Positions 44,362 to 54,871 of a DNA stretch of 64,000 bases are shown here, piece by piece. Location of the stretch: NCBI GenBank assembly GCA_036429605.1, contig JAVFKD010000002.1, positions 2,976,001 to 3,040,000 on the forward strand, written 5' to 3'. Made by a program: the position numbers and the translations under genes. Each line of letters opens with the position of its first letter. Position 1 is the first letter of the stretch. The DNA is from Cladobotryum mycophilum (lineage: Eukaryota; Ascomycota; Sordariomycetes; Hypocreales; Hypocreaceae). The notes below the pieces were generated by a model that was not told where the DNA came from, did not search any database, and saw only the letters and a program-made list of their open reading frames with translations.

Positions 44362-44960
44362 CAAACTATTACTGAGCGGAGTTTTACCTTTAGTGAAGGG
44401 GTTTCTCCTTGGACAAGGCTCTTTAGACAAGATTGATGGGAATATTCCCCGCTAGTATGGACGTTTGGGTGTTGACCTGCTGTGGTTATTGTAGATTTAC
44501 TTCTACACTGAGAAAAGCTCGAGGGACTCAGTTTGACATTGGTTCATGGCATGATTTGGCGGATTGCTTTCTGCTTTTGTTTGTTCTGTATGGTAATGCT
44601 ATATCGATACCCCTTTATCCCTACATGCACACCCTCTTATAAAAGCATCTTTGGTTGTTCCTGAAGAGCAGACCTTCAGGCGTGGTGTTCAAGTCTCGGT
44701 TCCCGTTCCCTATGTTGTATTGGTATCATAGAAATATACATGCCTCTCCAAAGTCTCATTCTGCTATCCATCTTACAAGTCTAGTCAACATTCGTGTGCG
44801 AGTGACCTGGCTTTTATAGTGAATTCGATTGCCTCCCCTTATCCAAGTTGCTGGACAAGATCTAACTTGCCATGAATAAAACTTCTTGTTTATGACCTAG
44901 CCTTTATATCAACGACCCTGAAGTTGCGTAAGCTTAGACGGCCGTTTAGTAATCGATCTA
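44362..44960. terminator. Convergent 3' region, taspase-like(+)/TFB4(-)
   Basis: About 600 nt of 3' untranslated sequence for both genes. I checked the GTTCAAGTCT stretch near 44690 for a tRNA T-arm and found no matching acceptor, D or anticodon arms. Confidence 0.45.
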
Positions 44961-46022
44961 TCATGGACGAGGTGTTCCTGTTGCACTTCCCGTCTCCTCC
45001 CGCCCGCTACCGTTGACGACCTTCTTCTTCTTTTTCTTCTTCCGAGGCGCAACGGCAGGCTTGGCGCCGTAGCTGCCTAGAGCTAGTTTGGTACCGCACG
45101 TAAGGCACTCCGAGTTCTCAGGAACCTCGCAGAAGATGCTGAGGCAGATGGAACAGACGAAGCCGGTGTCAATCACCTTGCCATGACAAAAGCAGGCGGT
45201 ACGGAAGTCGACCGTGTCGTGGGTTGGCGAGATGAGGGACTGACGGGCTTCGGTGTCGGGGATGAGACCAAACATGAGATATGTCAGGAGACCTTGGGGA
45301 TTTGACGCCTGGAGGAAGATGCCGTTTGTGTTGAAACAGGCTTGCTGAAGAAAAGTTGGGTCGCCAGCTAGGGCGATGGTGTCAATGGCGACTTGAGCAT
45401 GGGCCGCGGCGAAGACGGCATTCATGATGGGGATGTATTGTGAGGGTTCAGAGTCGGAGACTGAGATGACAACTATACGGCCCTTAAGTGGGGGCGCAGC
45501 GGTTGTAGTTGCGATGGCTTCTGCAAGGCCACCGCTTGCTGTGCTCAGAGATTGCGCGGCCTTGTTGATGTGACATAGGGCCAGTGTCAGCGCCCCAGAG
45601 AGCTGTGTGGTTGTTTGTGCCAAGTCTTGCTCCGTCGTTTCGGTCATGATTTTTCGGATCGACGATACGACGGCGGATTCGATTTGCGCAAACGTTGGGT
45701 ATTTGTTTGACGCTGCTTCAGCGGGGGCATCGTGCATTTGAACATCGCCCGACGTGTCCTTTGAAGATGACTTGGGCGGAGAGGGATACAGCCACAGAGC
45801 GCGGTTCACGTGCGCGGCGATGATGGTGACTTGATTAATGTTGCTGAATGCCAGGTGGGCATTGACGAAGACGAGGATATTGGCGATGGCCTTGGACATG
45901 GACAGGGAGCCCTCGAGGGAGGCCCATGCTCGCGGGTTGGTGTCGATGATGATGGAGAGGAGGGAGGGAGTGTCGTCTGCGGTGGTGACCTCGTAGTGCT
46001 CCGAGACGTCGACGGCATCCAT
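44961..46022 (-). CDS. TFB4: TFIIH core subunit TFB4 (p34)
   Basis: Subunit of the general transcription and nucleotide-excision-repair factor TFIIH; it pairs with Ssl1 (p44). Intronless, 353 residues. The N-terminal von Willebrand A-like fold is seen in LLSIIIDTNPRAWASLEG, in ILVFVNAHLAFSNINQVTII and in GRIVVISVSDSEPSQYIPIM. The C-terminal C4 zinc ring contains CFCHGKVIDTGFVCSICLSI and the pair ECLTCGTKL. The tail is very basic (seven lysines in a row, about residues 328-334), a nuclear-localisation-like element. The ATG at 46022 gives the normal family start MDAVDVSEHYEV. Confidence 0.95.
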   Translation of the reverse strand: MDAVDVSEHYEVTTADDTPSLLSIIIDTNPRAWASLEGSLSMSKAIANILVFVNAHLAFSNINQVTIIAAHVNRALWLYPSPPKSSSKDTSGDVQMHDAPAEAASNKYPTFAQIESAVVSSIRKIMTETTEQDLAQTTTQLSGALTLALCHINKAAQSLSTASGGLAEAIATTTAAPPLKGRIVVISVSDSEPSQYIPIMNAVFAAAHAQVAIDTIALAGDPTFLQQACFNTNGIFLQASNPQGLLTYLMFGLIPDTEARQSLISPTHDTVDFRTACFCHGKVIDTGFVCSICLSIFCEVPENSECLTCGTKLALGSYGAKPAVAPRKKKKKKKVVNGSGREETGSATGTPRP

Positions 46023-46964
46023 GGCGGAGGATGGATGAGGGGGACGGTGCTAGCGGAGACAGCTACGAGGTCAGGTCCAGAGAGATGGAGCAATGAAGGT
46101 TGGTATGTATTGGCAAGCAGAGGCTAAATATTGCAAGCGCAGTAGCGTATGAGTATTCGGGTCATGCAACAGAGTATTCAAATTCTCCCAGGATCTGGAC
46201 GCCAGTGAAACTAGAAGCTAACCAGGTGAGACCAAAAGTTGATTTGTTGAAGCTCTGCTCTGTTCGGTAGCCGGAGGAACTTGTTGGAAGGGCAATTCGT
46301 AAGATTCGTGATATTGGGCTTGTCGCCGATCGTGGGAGCAAGCTCCTGGGGCTAGTTGAAGGTCTTGAAGATCTGATACGCCATCACTGTTGGTTGCAGG
46401 GCTGGAGTCGTGGCGCGCGGCTCAACGCCAAGCCACGTGACAAATCATGTGCTGCTTCAATTGAGATTGTATGAACGGCAAGAGCTTATACTTGATTGCT
46501 TCTTCGTTTTTTCTTTCTTCATAATTCTCTAGAAATACCAAGAAAAAGTGAAGTCTGTTGCCAGAATGAAAGAATACCAACTGAAACAGACAGCCAGAGT
46601 TCGACTCTCTCTCTCATCAATCTTTGTTAGTGGCTGACGCATCGAGACCAACCTGCATACCAGCCCAGCCAAAACGAAGCAACCTTTCTTCTAAAGTGAC
46701 GGACGATGACGCAGTGGGGTCGGCTTGCCTAGTGGGGTCACAACGTCTCAACTTTCAAGGTGGGATACATTGGATGCTTGCAGAAGCTTTATTTCCCTTC
46801 CTTACCTGAACTAACTTACCTACAGTACTTAAAAACTAATTTACCTATAAAGAACTTGATTTTATTTCATATTAATCATTCATTTACTCTGGCCAACCTA
46901 TTATTAACACACCTCGTTTCAATCTCACTTCTCAGCAAGGATCTGCACAAGCAATTCATTCACA
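46023..46964. promoter_or_regulatory. Divergent promoter region, TFB4(-)/UCS chaperone(+)
   Basis: 0.94 kb between divergent starts. An A/T-rich leader directly precedes the UCS gene (46.80-46.95 kb). No gene or RNA gene seen. Confidence 0.45.
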
Positions 46965-49157
46965 ATGGCAACAACAGCAGACACGCCTCAGGCTGCTGAG
47001 CTTGCTGCCTCCTTGGAGGACCAGACCCTCCTCATATTTGCCCAGCTAATGGAAGGTGGAAAGGAAGACGAGGAGACATGCAGAGATTTGGATCAGCTCA
47101 CCAAGATGCTCAACGATGACGCCGAAGCTCAGCAAAAGAACAAGAGCCATCGGTCCATCTGCAAGGTCATTGACGGTGACTGTGTCGATACCATCTTGGG
47201 CTACCTCGATATGAGACAGCCTGATGTCGTCCGTGGCCATGCAACCCTTACCACCTCGGCCTACCTCAAAGCCGCAACCGAAGAGGGCTCAAAGAAGTTG
47301 TCATCCTTCTTTTTCGAGCGTGTAAGAAGAGGAACATACGATGACTACATTGTTGCTTTTTGTGTTGCCGCCGCAATCTTCCCCATTGTGCCCGCCCTCA
47401 CCTCTGAACTCTTTCTTCACGAAGGCTTCCTCTCATCCCTTGGTATCTTGATGAGGAGAAAATGGAAGAGCCGTAAGGTTGAAACTGCCTGCTTAGAGAT
47501 GCTCAACGCGGCCTGTATGAACGCGGCCTGTAGAGAGGCGATCCAGAAATACTGCGTTGAGTGGCTTGAAGAAGTTGTGGATCAAGACCCCACCGCCGAA
47601 GTTCGAAGCATGGATCCCAACCCTAACATGCAGAGCGAAGGCGGTTCCATCTCCATGAGGAGGCATTCCGAGCAGGTCCAGTACCTGGCTGCTGTCATCC
47701 TGGCCAAACTGAGGGTGAGAATTGACTCTGCAACATTGTCTTCTGGCATAAAGTAAAGGAGAAATGCGTATTCGTTAATGGCTGACTGACGTAGACTCAA
47801 GGCAGTTCCCACAAAACCAGCGGCGGGTGATTCCAACGCCTCTAGAATTGAAGCCGCCGTTACAAGCATAGAAGACTTGTCTGGTCTTTTCACAAAAATG
47901 ATTTTACGCGACGAAGATCATGGAAGGCAGCATTCGGTCGAAGGTCTCGCTTACGCATCACTTCAGCCCAAGATAAAGGAGCACATCGTTGAGAATTCAG
48001 ATTTGCTTAAGAAACTTGTCAAGACACTCAGAGAGGCACCGCCTCGGTCACCTACAACTTATGGAGCTTTGAGCATCTTTCTTAATTTGACGAGATACCG
48101 GCCCGCTCTGTCCGAGGAGGAAAAGAAAATGTCCCAGCTCAAGGCGTATGCCGATGCGGCAGGCAAATTGGCACCACCGGACCAGCTAGATGATGACGAG
48201 CATGTTGGGAAGCGATGCAAGGCTGTTTTCGATGTCGGTCTTACACCCATTCTGGTGACACATAGCAAAAATGGCTCGGTGGCGTCATTGTCCATCATCA
48301 TTTCTATCATCCACGCCTTTGCTGTGACTAAGGCTCTTCGCGGTCCATTAGCCCAACAAGGTGCCCTACAGTTACTGCTCGTTGCTTGGATAGCACTTCC
48401 AGAGACTGAAGATGCAGCCCGTCGTCTCGCCGCCCACGCATTGGCTCGAATCTTGATCAGCACGGATCCCGCCCTTGTCTTTGGAGGAAATCGATCAAAC
48501 CCAGCCAATGCGGCCATCAGACCATTGGTTTCTATCTTGCCCCCTGATCCAGCTGCCGAGAGGCGGGACTTGCTCCCCACGTTTGAGGCGCTCATGGCCC
48601 TTACGAACCTGGCGTCCATGGAAGATAGCGATATCCCCCGTGCTATAATTACCACCTCCTGGAACCAAATCGAGGAGCAGATGCTATCATCAAACAACCT
48701 CGTGTCCAAAGCGGCGGTTGAGCTTGTTTGCAACCTCATGCAGGCGCCGGAGGGAGTTGCGCTATATGCCGACGGCAACGCCCAAGCAAAGAACCGCCTT
48801 CATATCTTACTTGCACTCGCGGATGCCGAGGATGAGGGCACGCGAAGCGCGGCCGGCGGTGCTCTGGCTTCTCTAACTGGCTACGAATCGGTTGTCCACT
48901 TGGTACTGAAGAGGGAACGCGGCGTCAAAGTTATCCTAGGGATGTGCGTTGATGACAATGAAGGATTGCGGCACAGAGGAGTGGTCACGCTATATAATAT
49001 GGTTGCGGGCGATGGCGAAGTCTGCGAACTTGCCAAGCAGCATGTCAAGGATGAAAATGGTATCGAGGTGTTGAAGGAGTCGTTGAAGAAGAGCAGAAGG
49101 CCCGAGGTGGTACAACTTACAGTGGAGGTGTTGAAGGCTCTGTTGGGGGAAAGATAG
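46965..49157 (+). CDS. UCS-domain myosin chaperone (She4/Rng3/UNC-45 type)
   Basis: Armadillo-repeat co-chaperone needed for folding of myosin motor domains. Exon 1 is 46965-47714 and exon 2 is 47802-49157, with an 87-nt intron in phase 0; 701 residues. It is alpha-helical throughout. The central region begins at SHRSICKVIDGDCVDTILGY. Exon 2 has typical UCS blocks: LRDEDHGRQHSVEGLAYASL, SPTTYGALSIFLNLTRYRP, FEALMALTNLASM, SKAAVELVCNLMQAPEGV and RSAAGGALASLTGYE. Like other fungal members it lacks the N-terminal TPR domain of animal UNC-45. Its client would be fungal myosins used in actin-dependent polarity and septation; the client is inferred from the family. Confidence 0.93.
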
Positions 49158-49361
49158 TGGACAAGTCTTTCACACAGGGGTAAATAAAAGGGGTTGATTT
49201 CAAAGCTGTTGGAATTTGATGTATAATGCACCTGAGCCCGAAGAAACTCATCTATCTAGTGTTCAACCAGATTGTTCCTTTATCCAATGGGTATATATAT
49301 ATATATATATATATTGATACTATTTTAAAAGCACAACTTTTGCTTTTTGAGAAGCGTGTCT
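49158..49361. terminator. Convergent 3' region with AT microsatellite
   Basis: 204 nt between the stops of the UCS gene (+) and TRM2 (-), including an AT dinucleotide run at 49292-49314. Both 3' untranslated regions must overlap or end within this short stretch. Confidence 0.55.
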
Positions 49362-51004
49362 TTACTCGGTGGTCTCAACTCGATTGAGGACCGCAAAACC
49401 TTCCACATGCCCAGTCTGGGGGAAGAAATCAAAGCCCCTTAGGCTCTCAATCTCATATCTCTTACCCTCTCCCTCGCCCCTGACTAGGACGCCGACATCT
49501 CGGGCCTGGGTGTGCACATTGCAGCTAACATAGACGACCCTCTTTGGGCCGAACCGTCTCAACTGTCCCAAGAAGCTCTCGTCGCAACCCTTACGCGGAG
49601 GATCCAATATGACGGTGGTTTCGTCGGGATTATAGGTGATGTTCTTGAACAGCTCACCTGCGTCGGCAGCAATGAACTTGCAACGGTCCTCATTAAGACC
49701 GTTGAGGGAAGCATTCTGTCGCGCAGAGTTGATGGAATCGGCAGCAATGTCGATACCGGTGGAATGTTGGAAGACAGAGGCAAGGGTGATGGTGAAGAGG
49801 CCTGAGCCGGAATAGGCGTCGATGAGGTACTTGATGTTGGCGGACGAAGGAGGCAAGACATGTTCCTTGACGTAGCTGGTGAAGACGGGGAGGATGGAAT
49901 TGTTGTTTTGGAAGAATGAGCCGGCAGGGTTAGTGAAGTGACTTGTTCCAATGTACTCGTGGGTCGTCGCTTTGGAGTTCGTCTCACAAGTCTTGATGTC
50001 GACAAAGCTGTCAACTTCGGCTCTGACGGTATAGGGCGGCAGTTGATCCTCAGACGGCGCATCATCGGCGTCTTGGGGATAACGGGTTGTATTCTCCCGC
50101 AGTAGAATGGTGGCACCGCGCTCATACTTGCCAAATTCACCCTGCATCCTCTCTCTTTCACGCTTCATGCCCAGTCTCACGACGTCGGTACCAATGGGAC
50201 AGTCTTCAATATCCATGACCTTGCGCTGTCCCTTGACCATGAACCCGATGTCGGGACAGCTTTCAAACTTGGGTTTGTCGGCCTTGCTCTTCCTGGCTTG
50301 GCGGAAGCCAGCAGGACCGTCAAAGTGCGGCGTCAACTTCGTCCGGTACCCATACTGCAGGGGACTGCCGATGGTGTCCTGGATAGCGGGGATGAGCTCG
50401 GCGGGGAGGTTGGAGAAGTTTTTGAATGCCTTTTCGAGGATGCGCTTCTTGAGATTCAGCTGCTCGGCATAGTCGAGCATCTGGAACTGACAGCCGCCGC
50501 ACTTGGCAAAATACTTGCACTGGATCCGCGAATCGTCACGCAAGGGCGAGGGTTTCGTGATGGAGATGAAGTCGGCAACGGTCTGCTTCTCGTTTCGCAG
50601 GTGGCGGTATACCTTTACCCTGGCGATGTCGCCTGGTACGGTGAATGGGACGACGTAGACTTGGTCGGAGCCGGGCTTCATGGCCAAGCCATCGCCTGTT
50701 GATGAAAGCTCCAAAACCTCAACGTCCGTTTCTGTGCCTTGGGCGGGTAGATCTTCTTCCTTATTTTCCGCTCCATCTTCGGCTGATTCTTCCAATTGCG
50801 ATTTCCTAGACTCCAAAAGAGCCTCGATATCGTACCGCAGCACTTCCTCTGAAGATCCTTCTGTGATATTCTTTTCTCTCTTTGTCTTTTTCTTCCACGA
50901 TCGACTGTTATTGCCGGGATTGGGCCGTTTAGGTCTGTGATTGTTTGCTGCGCCATTGGTCCCAGAACTAGCAGCTGTTGGGTTGGGGGAGCCTGTGTAG
51001 CCAT
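49362..51004 (-). CDS. TRM2: tRNA (uracil-5)-methyltransferase TRM2
   Basis: SAM-dependent enzyme making m5U54 in the T-loop of tRNA. The body (49362 to about 50900) is intact: TRAM-like beta segment (VYVVPFTVPGDIARVKVYR), cysteine cluster CKYFAKCGGCQFQ, SAM-binding LIDAYSGSGLFTITLASVF, the DPPRKGCD block and the catalytic nucleophile region VYVSCNVHTQARD. The N-terminus is broken by one base. The ATG at 51004 gives MATQAPP; one more G in the five-G run at 50985-50989 (plus strand) would join it in frame to PTAASSGTNGAANNH and RPKRPNPGNNSRSWKKK. As read, the first in-frame ATG is at 50843, which loses that basic N-terminus. A further upstream ATG at 51112, in the 51004 frame, would add a presequence-like Arg/Ser/Leu-rich segment, suggesting possible mitochondrial and nuclear isoforms. 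Confidence 0.92.
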
Positions 51005-52267
51005 GGCCGCGAAGGAATGGAAACGTCGGAAGGGTGGTGATCTCAGCCTCGTAAGATGGAGGAGCGCAGAGACTGAGGTTGTGAGGACCCTCAAGTCTCT
51101 CATAGGCTGCAATTGGCTCGTGATGAGAAGGAGGATATCGAATCGACGACCACAGAAACTAGCTTGTGGCTTGGAAAAGTGTCATCTGGGATGTTGCATA
51201 TGGCCAAAGTTGATTAATGAAGCTTATGGTATCACAAAGCGACACCCGGAGAATGAAAAAAAAATTGGTGAGCCCACAGAGGATAGTCTAAAGCACAGTA
51301 ATCAGCAGGTCATAATTGGTGGTAGTTGTTGGTGGGGTGTGTGATAAGATAGAGTGTGGGTGGGTGCGTCCATGTGGCTAATGTTGGCGCAAGGTCCAAC
51401 AGTGCTCACTAACAGGCGACTCCGAATTATGCGTGTGGTGAAGAAGAACATGACTGGTGCTACGTGATGAAAGCCCAGTACTTGTATGCATAAGTCAGAG
51501 GGAAACGAGCGAAACGAAAGAGACAAGGCAAAAAGGAAATATTCAATAAAAGACTATTCACAAATCTGATAATGGTATAGAGTCGTAAATTGATGGCTTG
51601 GGTAGAATACGCTGATATTTTCAAGTCCACTAGTACTCGCTCAACGTTTATGGGTTTGATAAGCCTTGATAAGCCTGATGGGGCTAGTATGGTAGTGGCG
51701 GGGTGTGCCCCTGTGCGGCGGGGGCGATTGGCGCAGGGCCCCAACGCTTGGGGTTGCATGAATCCATACTCTGGAGGGGGGCTGTCACAGAATGGTCACA
51801 GGGGCTTCTTCAAAGGGTCCTCCACTGTGGTCTATCAGTGCTGTCACAAGGTCTCCCTCTGAGGGGGAGAGGGGGGACGCAATCAAAAGGTTCACATGCT
51901 GCGGCCGTACGATGATCCTCGAGGACATGATTCATGAGAAGGAATATATGAAACTAAACGATGCAGAGTATCAGTTTGTGCATGAAAATACTACTATGAC
52001 TTGGAAAATTTTACGTTTCCTTCTCGGTGAATGGACGCCCAATCATGCAATGTACTTACAGAAATCATACTATACAGTATAGTGGTTTCAGCCATAAGAA
52101 TCGGTGACCATGACCGTCGCCAACCGTCTGTCCGTCAGGGACTAGTTCTAGTGTTTTTCTCTCCGTCCCGACGTCGGCCGTCTTCTTCTTGTTCTTTTTC
52201 CTCATATCATAGGTATCTTTATAATTCTTATTATTTCTCATCTCTTTCCTATTTCATATTTCACTTC

Positions 52268-52298
<31 letters not shown>

Positions 52299-52526
52299 GC
52301 ATAGTCTTCCCTTCTTCCTCAAAAAGACAAGGTGGGAAGAGAATAGAAGAGAAGAGAAGAGAAGAGAGAGCTGCATGAGCATAGAGGAGGGCAGCCTATC
52401 CTCGTTCATGACCCCCCCCCCCACAAACCGACGACCCGAGACATTCTACCGATTAACCGCCTACGATGAGTGAGTGCATATCTGATACGAAAACAAACAG
52501 AACCTTGTCTTCTCATACCAACCAAC
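51005..52526. promoter_or_regulatory. Divergent promoter region, TRM2(-)/GGT(+)
   Basis: 1.5 kb between divergent starts. It holds a perfect 6-bp-arm palindrome CCCCAAcgcTTGGGG at 51739-51753, several AGGGG/CCCCT stress-element-like pentamers between 51700 and 51880, two GCTGTCACA copies near 51781 and 51840, a CTTT microsatellite at 52266-52297 and an AGAGA tract at 52343-52370. No gene seen. Confidence 0.5.
52266..52297. repeat. CTTT tetranucleotide repeat
   Basis: About eight TTTC units in the upstream region of the GGT gene, followed by an AGAGA purine tract, so the region alternates strand asymmetry. Confidence 0.9.
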
Positions 52527-54699
52527 ATGTATCTAGAATCATCAAACTTTGGCCCTCAATTTCTAAGGTCGCTACTATATGTAGCCGCCGTTCAGGCAGC
52601 ATATATCCCGGAAATCGTCTTCCAGAAAGATGCTCCTAGCAGTATAGGCGGCGTGGCCAGTGAAAGCAGAGAATGTAGCGCCATAGGAAGGGATTTACTA
52701 GCCCGTGGTGTAAGTTGAGACTCCGTGATATATCTTCACTCCTTCTCCTCATGGGAAACGGGGCTCATATCTACCTACTTAGGGTAACGCCATTGATGCT
52801 TTGGTTGGTACGACGTTCTGCGTGGGCGTCATTGGCATGTATCACTCCGGCATTGGAGGCGGAGGTTTCGCCATGGTCCGGGATTCCAAAGGCAATTATG
52901 AGGCCATAGACTTTAGGGAAACGGCCCCAGCTGCGGCCTTTGAGAATATGTACAAGGAAAACGTCAACGCGAGCGTCAGGGGAGGGCTAGCTGTTGGCAT
53001 TCCAAGCGAGGTCAGGGGTCTAGAGTATATGCACACAAAATATGGTGTAAGTCGTATCTTGGATGTTTTGACTCTGTTCTTCCCCTTTCACTAACTCCAT
53101 CTTCAGGTGCTTCCATGGAAAATAACCATGCAAGGCGCGATTCATGTAGCGAGAGATGGGTTCAGAGGTTTGTTGTTTACGATACATATTATAGCGGCAG
53201 AAAAGGGGCAGTTTCTGACAGACCCCATCTAGTCTCAAGCGATACTGTTCGTTATATGAACAAGACCCTCAAGACGGCAGGGAGGTCATTTTTACTCGAC
53301 AACCCGATTTGGGCTCAAGAATTTGCTCCCGGTGGTGAGCCGTTGTTTACCCTGGCAGGTATCTCAAGCAAAGGACTAAAATATCATCATAGGAAGTTTG
53401 CTCCAGGAAGGTTCTCACATGACAAGGAAGCGATATGCAGAGTAAGCCCCTTTTAGCCATGACTTCGAGGCGAGACTGTATTCTTACTGATTTGTAACAG
53501 CACTTTAGAAAAGATTGCAGAGCAGGGGGCTGATGTGTTTTATACCGGCGAGATAGGCAAGCTTATGGCAACTCGCGAGAGGACAAGCAAATGTTTGCTA
53601 ACACAACACAGCCAAGACGCTGATCGACTACATCCAAGAGACCGGCGGCACAATGACCATGGAAGACATGAAAAACTACAAGGTCGTCGAGCGCCCAGTC
53701 AAGCACATCACCTACAGGGGCCTGAACCTCTACGGCATGGGTTCCCCGCCGGCGGCGCCGTGAGCCTCCAAATCCTCAAGATCATGGAGCAATTCAAGGC
53801 CGAGGACTGGGCCGATCCCAATCTATCCATCCATCGCTTCACGGAAGCCATGCGCTTCGCCTACGGCTCCCGCACCCAGCTCGGCGACCCCGAATTCCTG
53901 GATAATGATGTTGAAGCCTTTGAAACCGAGATGCTCGATGAGGAGCACGTAAAGGCCATCGTCAAGAGGATAACAGACAACAGGTCGCACCACCCTTCCT
54001 ACTATAATCCGTACAAGGTGTACACCCCCGATGATCATGGGACCTCGCATATTGTCACCACAGACCACTCCGGCATGGCTGTATCCATGACAACAACAGT
54101 CAACCTCCTTTTCGGCGCCGAGGTCATGGAACCCACAACCGGCATCATTCTGTACGTACTCGCCCCCTTTACCTCTCTCTCTCCTTGCATGCAAGATATC
54201 GTTCTAATACGCAGCGCCCCCACTTTCCCATAGAAACAACGAAATGAACGACTTCTCCATCCCAGGCGTCTCCAACGAATTCGGTTTCGCCCCCTCGGAA
54301 GCAAACTACATCCGCCCCGGTAAACGCCCCCTCTCCTCCATGACCCCCATCATCGCCGAGTTCCCCAACGGCACGCTCTACGCTGCCATCGGCGCCGCGG
54401 GAGGCTCCCGCATTATCTCCGCCACCGCGCAGACTCTGTGGCACATTCTGGATCACGATATGACCGCGGCCGAGTCCCTGGCCTACCCGCGCATGCACGA
54501 TCAGCTAGCTCCGGATAGGGTTGTGCTCGAAAAGAAATTTAGCAAGTCCGTAGGCGATTACCTCAAGGAGAAGGGCCACCATGTTGAATGGGCAGACCCA
54601 GGGAGTAGTGCCGTGCAATGCATCAAGAGGCACTTTGATGGATCGCTTGAAGCAGCCAGTGAGCCCAGACAGAAGAATAGCGCAGGATACACCGTCTAA
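52527..54699 (+). CDS. Gamma-glutamyltranspeptidase, one frame break
   Basis: Secreted or membrane-bound Ntn hydrolase that removes or transfers the gamma-glutamyl group of glutathione. Exons: 52527-52709, 52783-53046, 53107-53167, 53233-53334, 53393-53441, 53501-53556, 53612-54151, 54234-54699. Exon phases agree throughout if one base is missing near 53750-53758, where GSPPA must join AVSLQILKIMEQF; as written the frame hits TGA at 53761. Intron 6 (53557-53611) has a GC donor. The N-terminus has a hydrophobic, signal-like core (FLRSLLYVAAVQA). Large-subunit blocks include GNAIDALVGTTFCVGVIGMY and HSGIGGGGFAMV. The predicted processing threonine is in DHGTSHIV, followed by small-subunit blocks GIILNNEMNDFSIPG and GKRPLSSMTPIIAEF. 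No active-site loss is seen, so the break may be an assembly indel. Confidence 0.9.
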
Positions 54700-54871
54700 A
54701 TAGATGCCGTCATCATATTTGTATCATCTGTACACAGTATCATATCATTTCTTATGAATATCCGATATCTAAACAATTCATTCGCTGTACTCTATATCCC
54801 TCTCGCTATCTGTCTATGAATAAGGGTTAGGGGGTATCTTCTGGTCTATGCCACAACAGTATACCATTCTG
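54700..54871. terminator. Short convergent 3' region, GGT(+)/ALG11(-)
   Basis: Only 172 nt separate the two stops. The sequence is A/T-rich with repeated ATATC/GTATC words, and both polyadenylation sites must lie in or beyond it. Confidence 0.45.

Noticed and set aside
44638..44720. Possible tRNA or copied promoter fragment (TATAAAAGCATCT also at 37652; GTTCAAGTCT near 44690)
   Set aside because: The 13-nt match to the ADH TATA region is within chance for A/T-rich DNA, and no cloverleaf can be drawn around the T-arm-like word.
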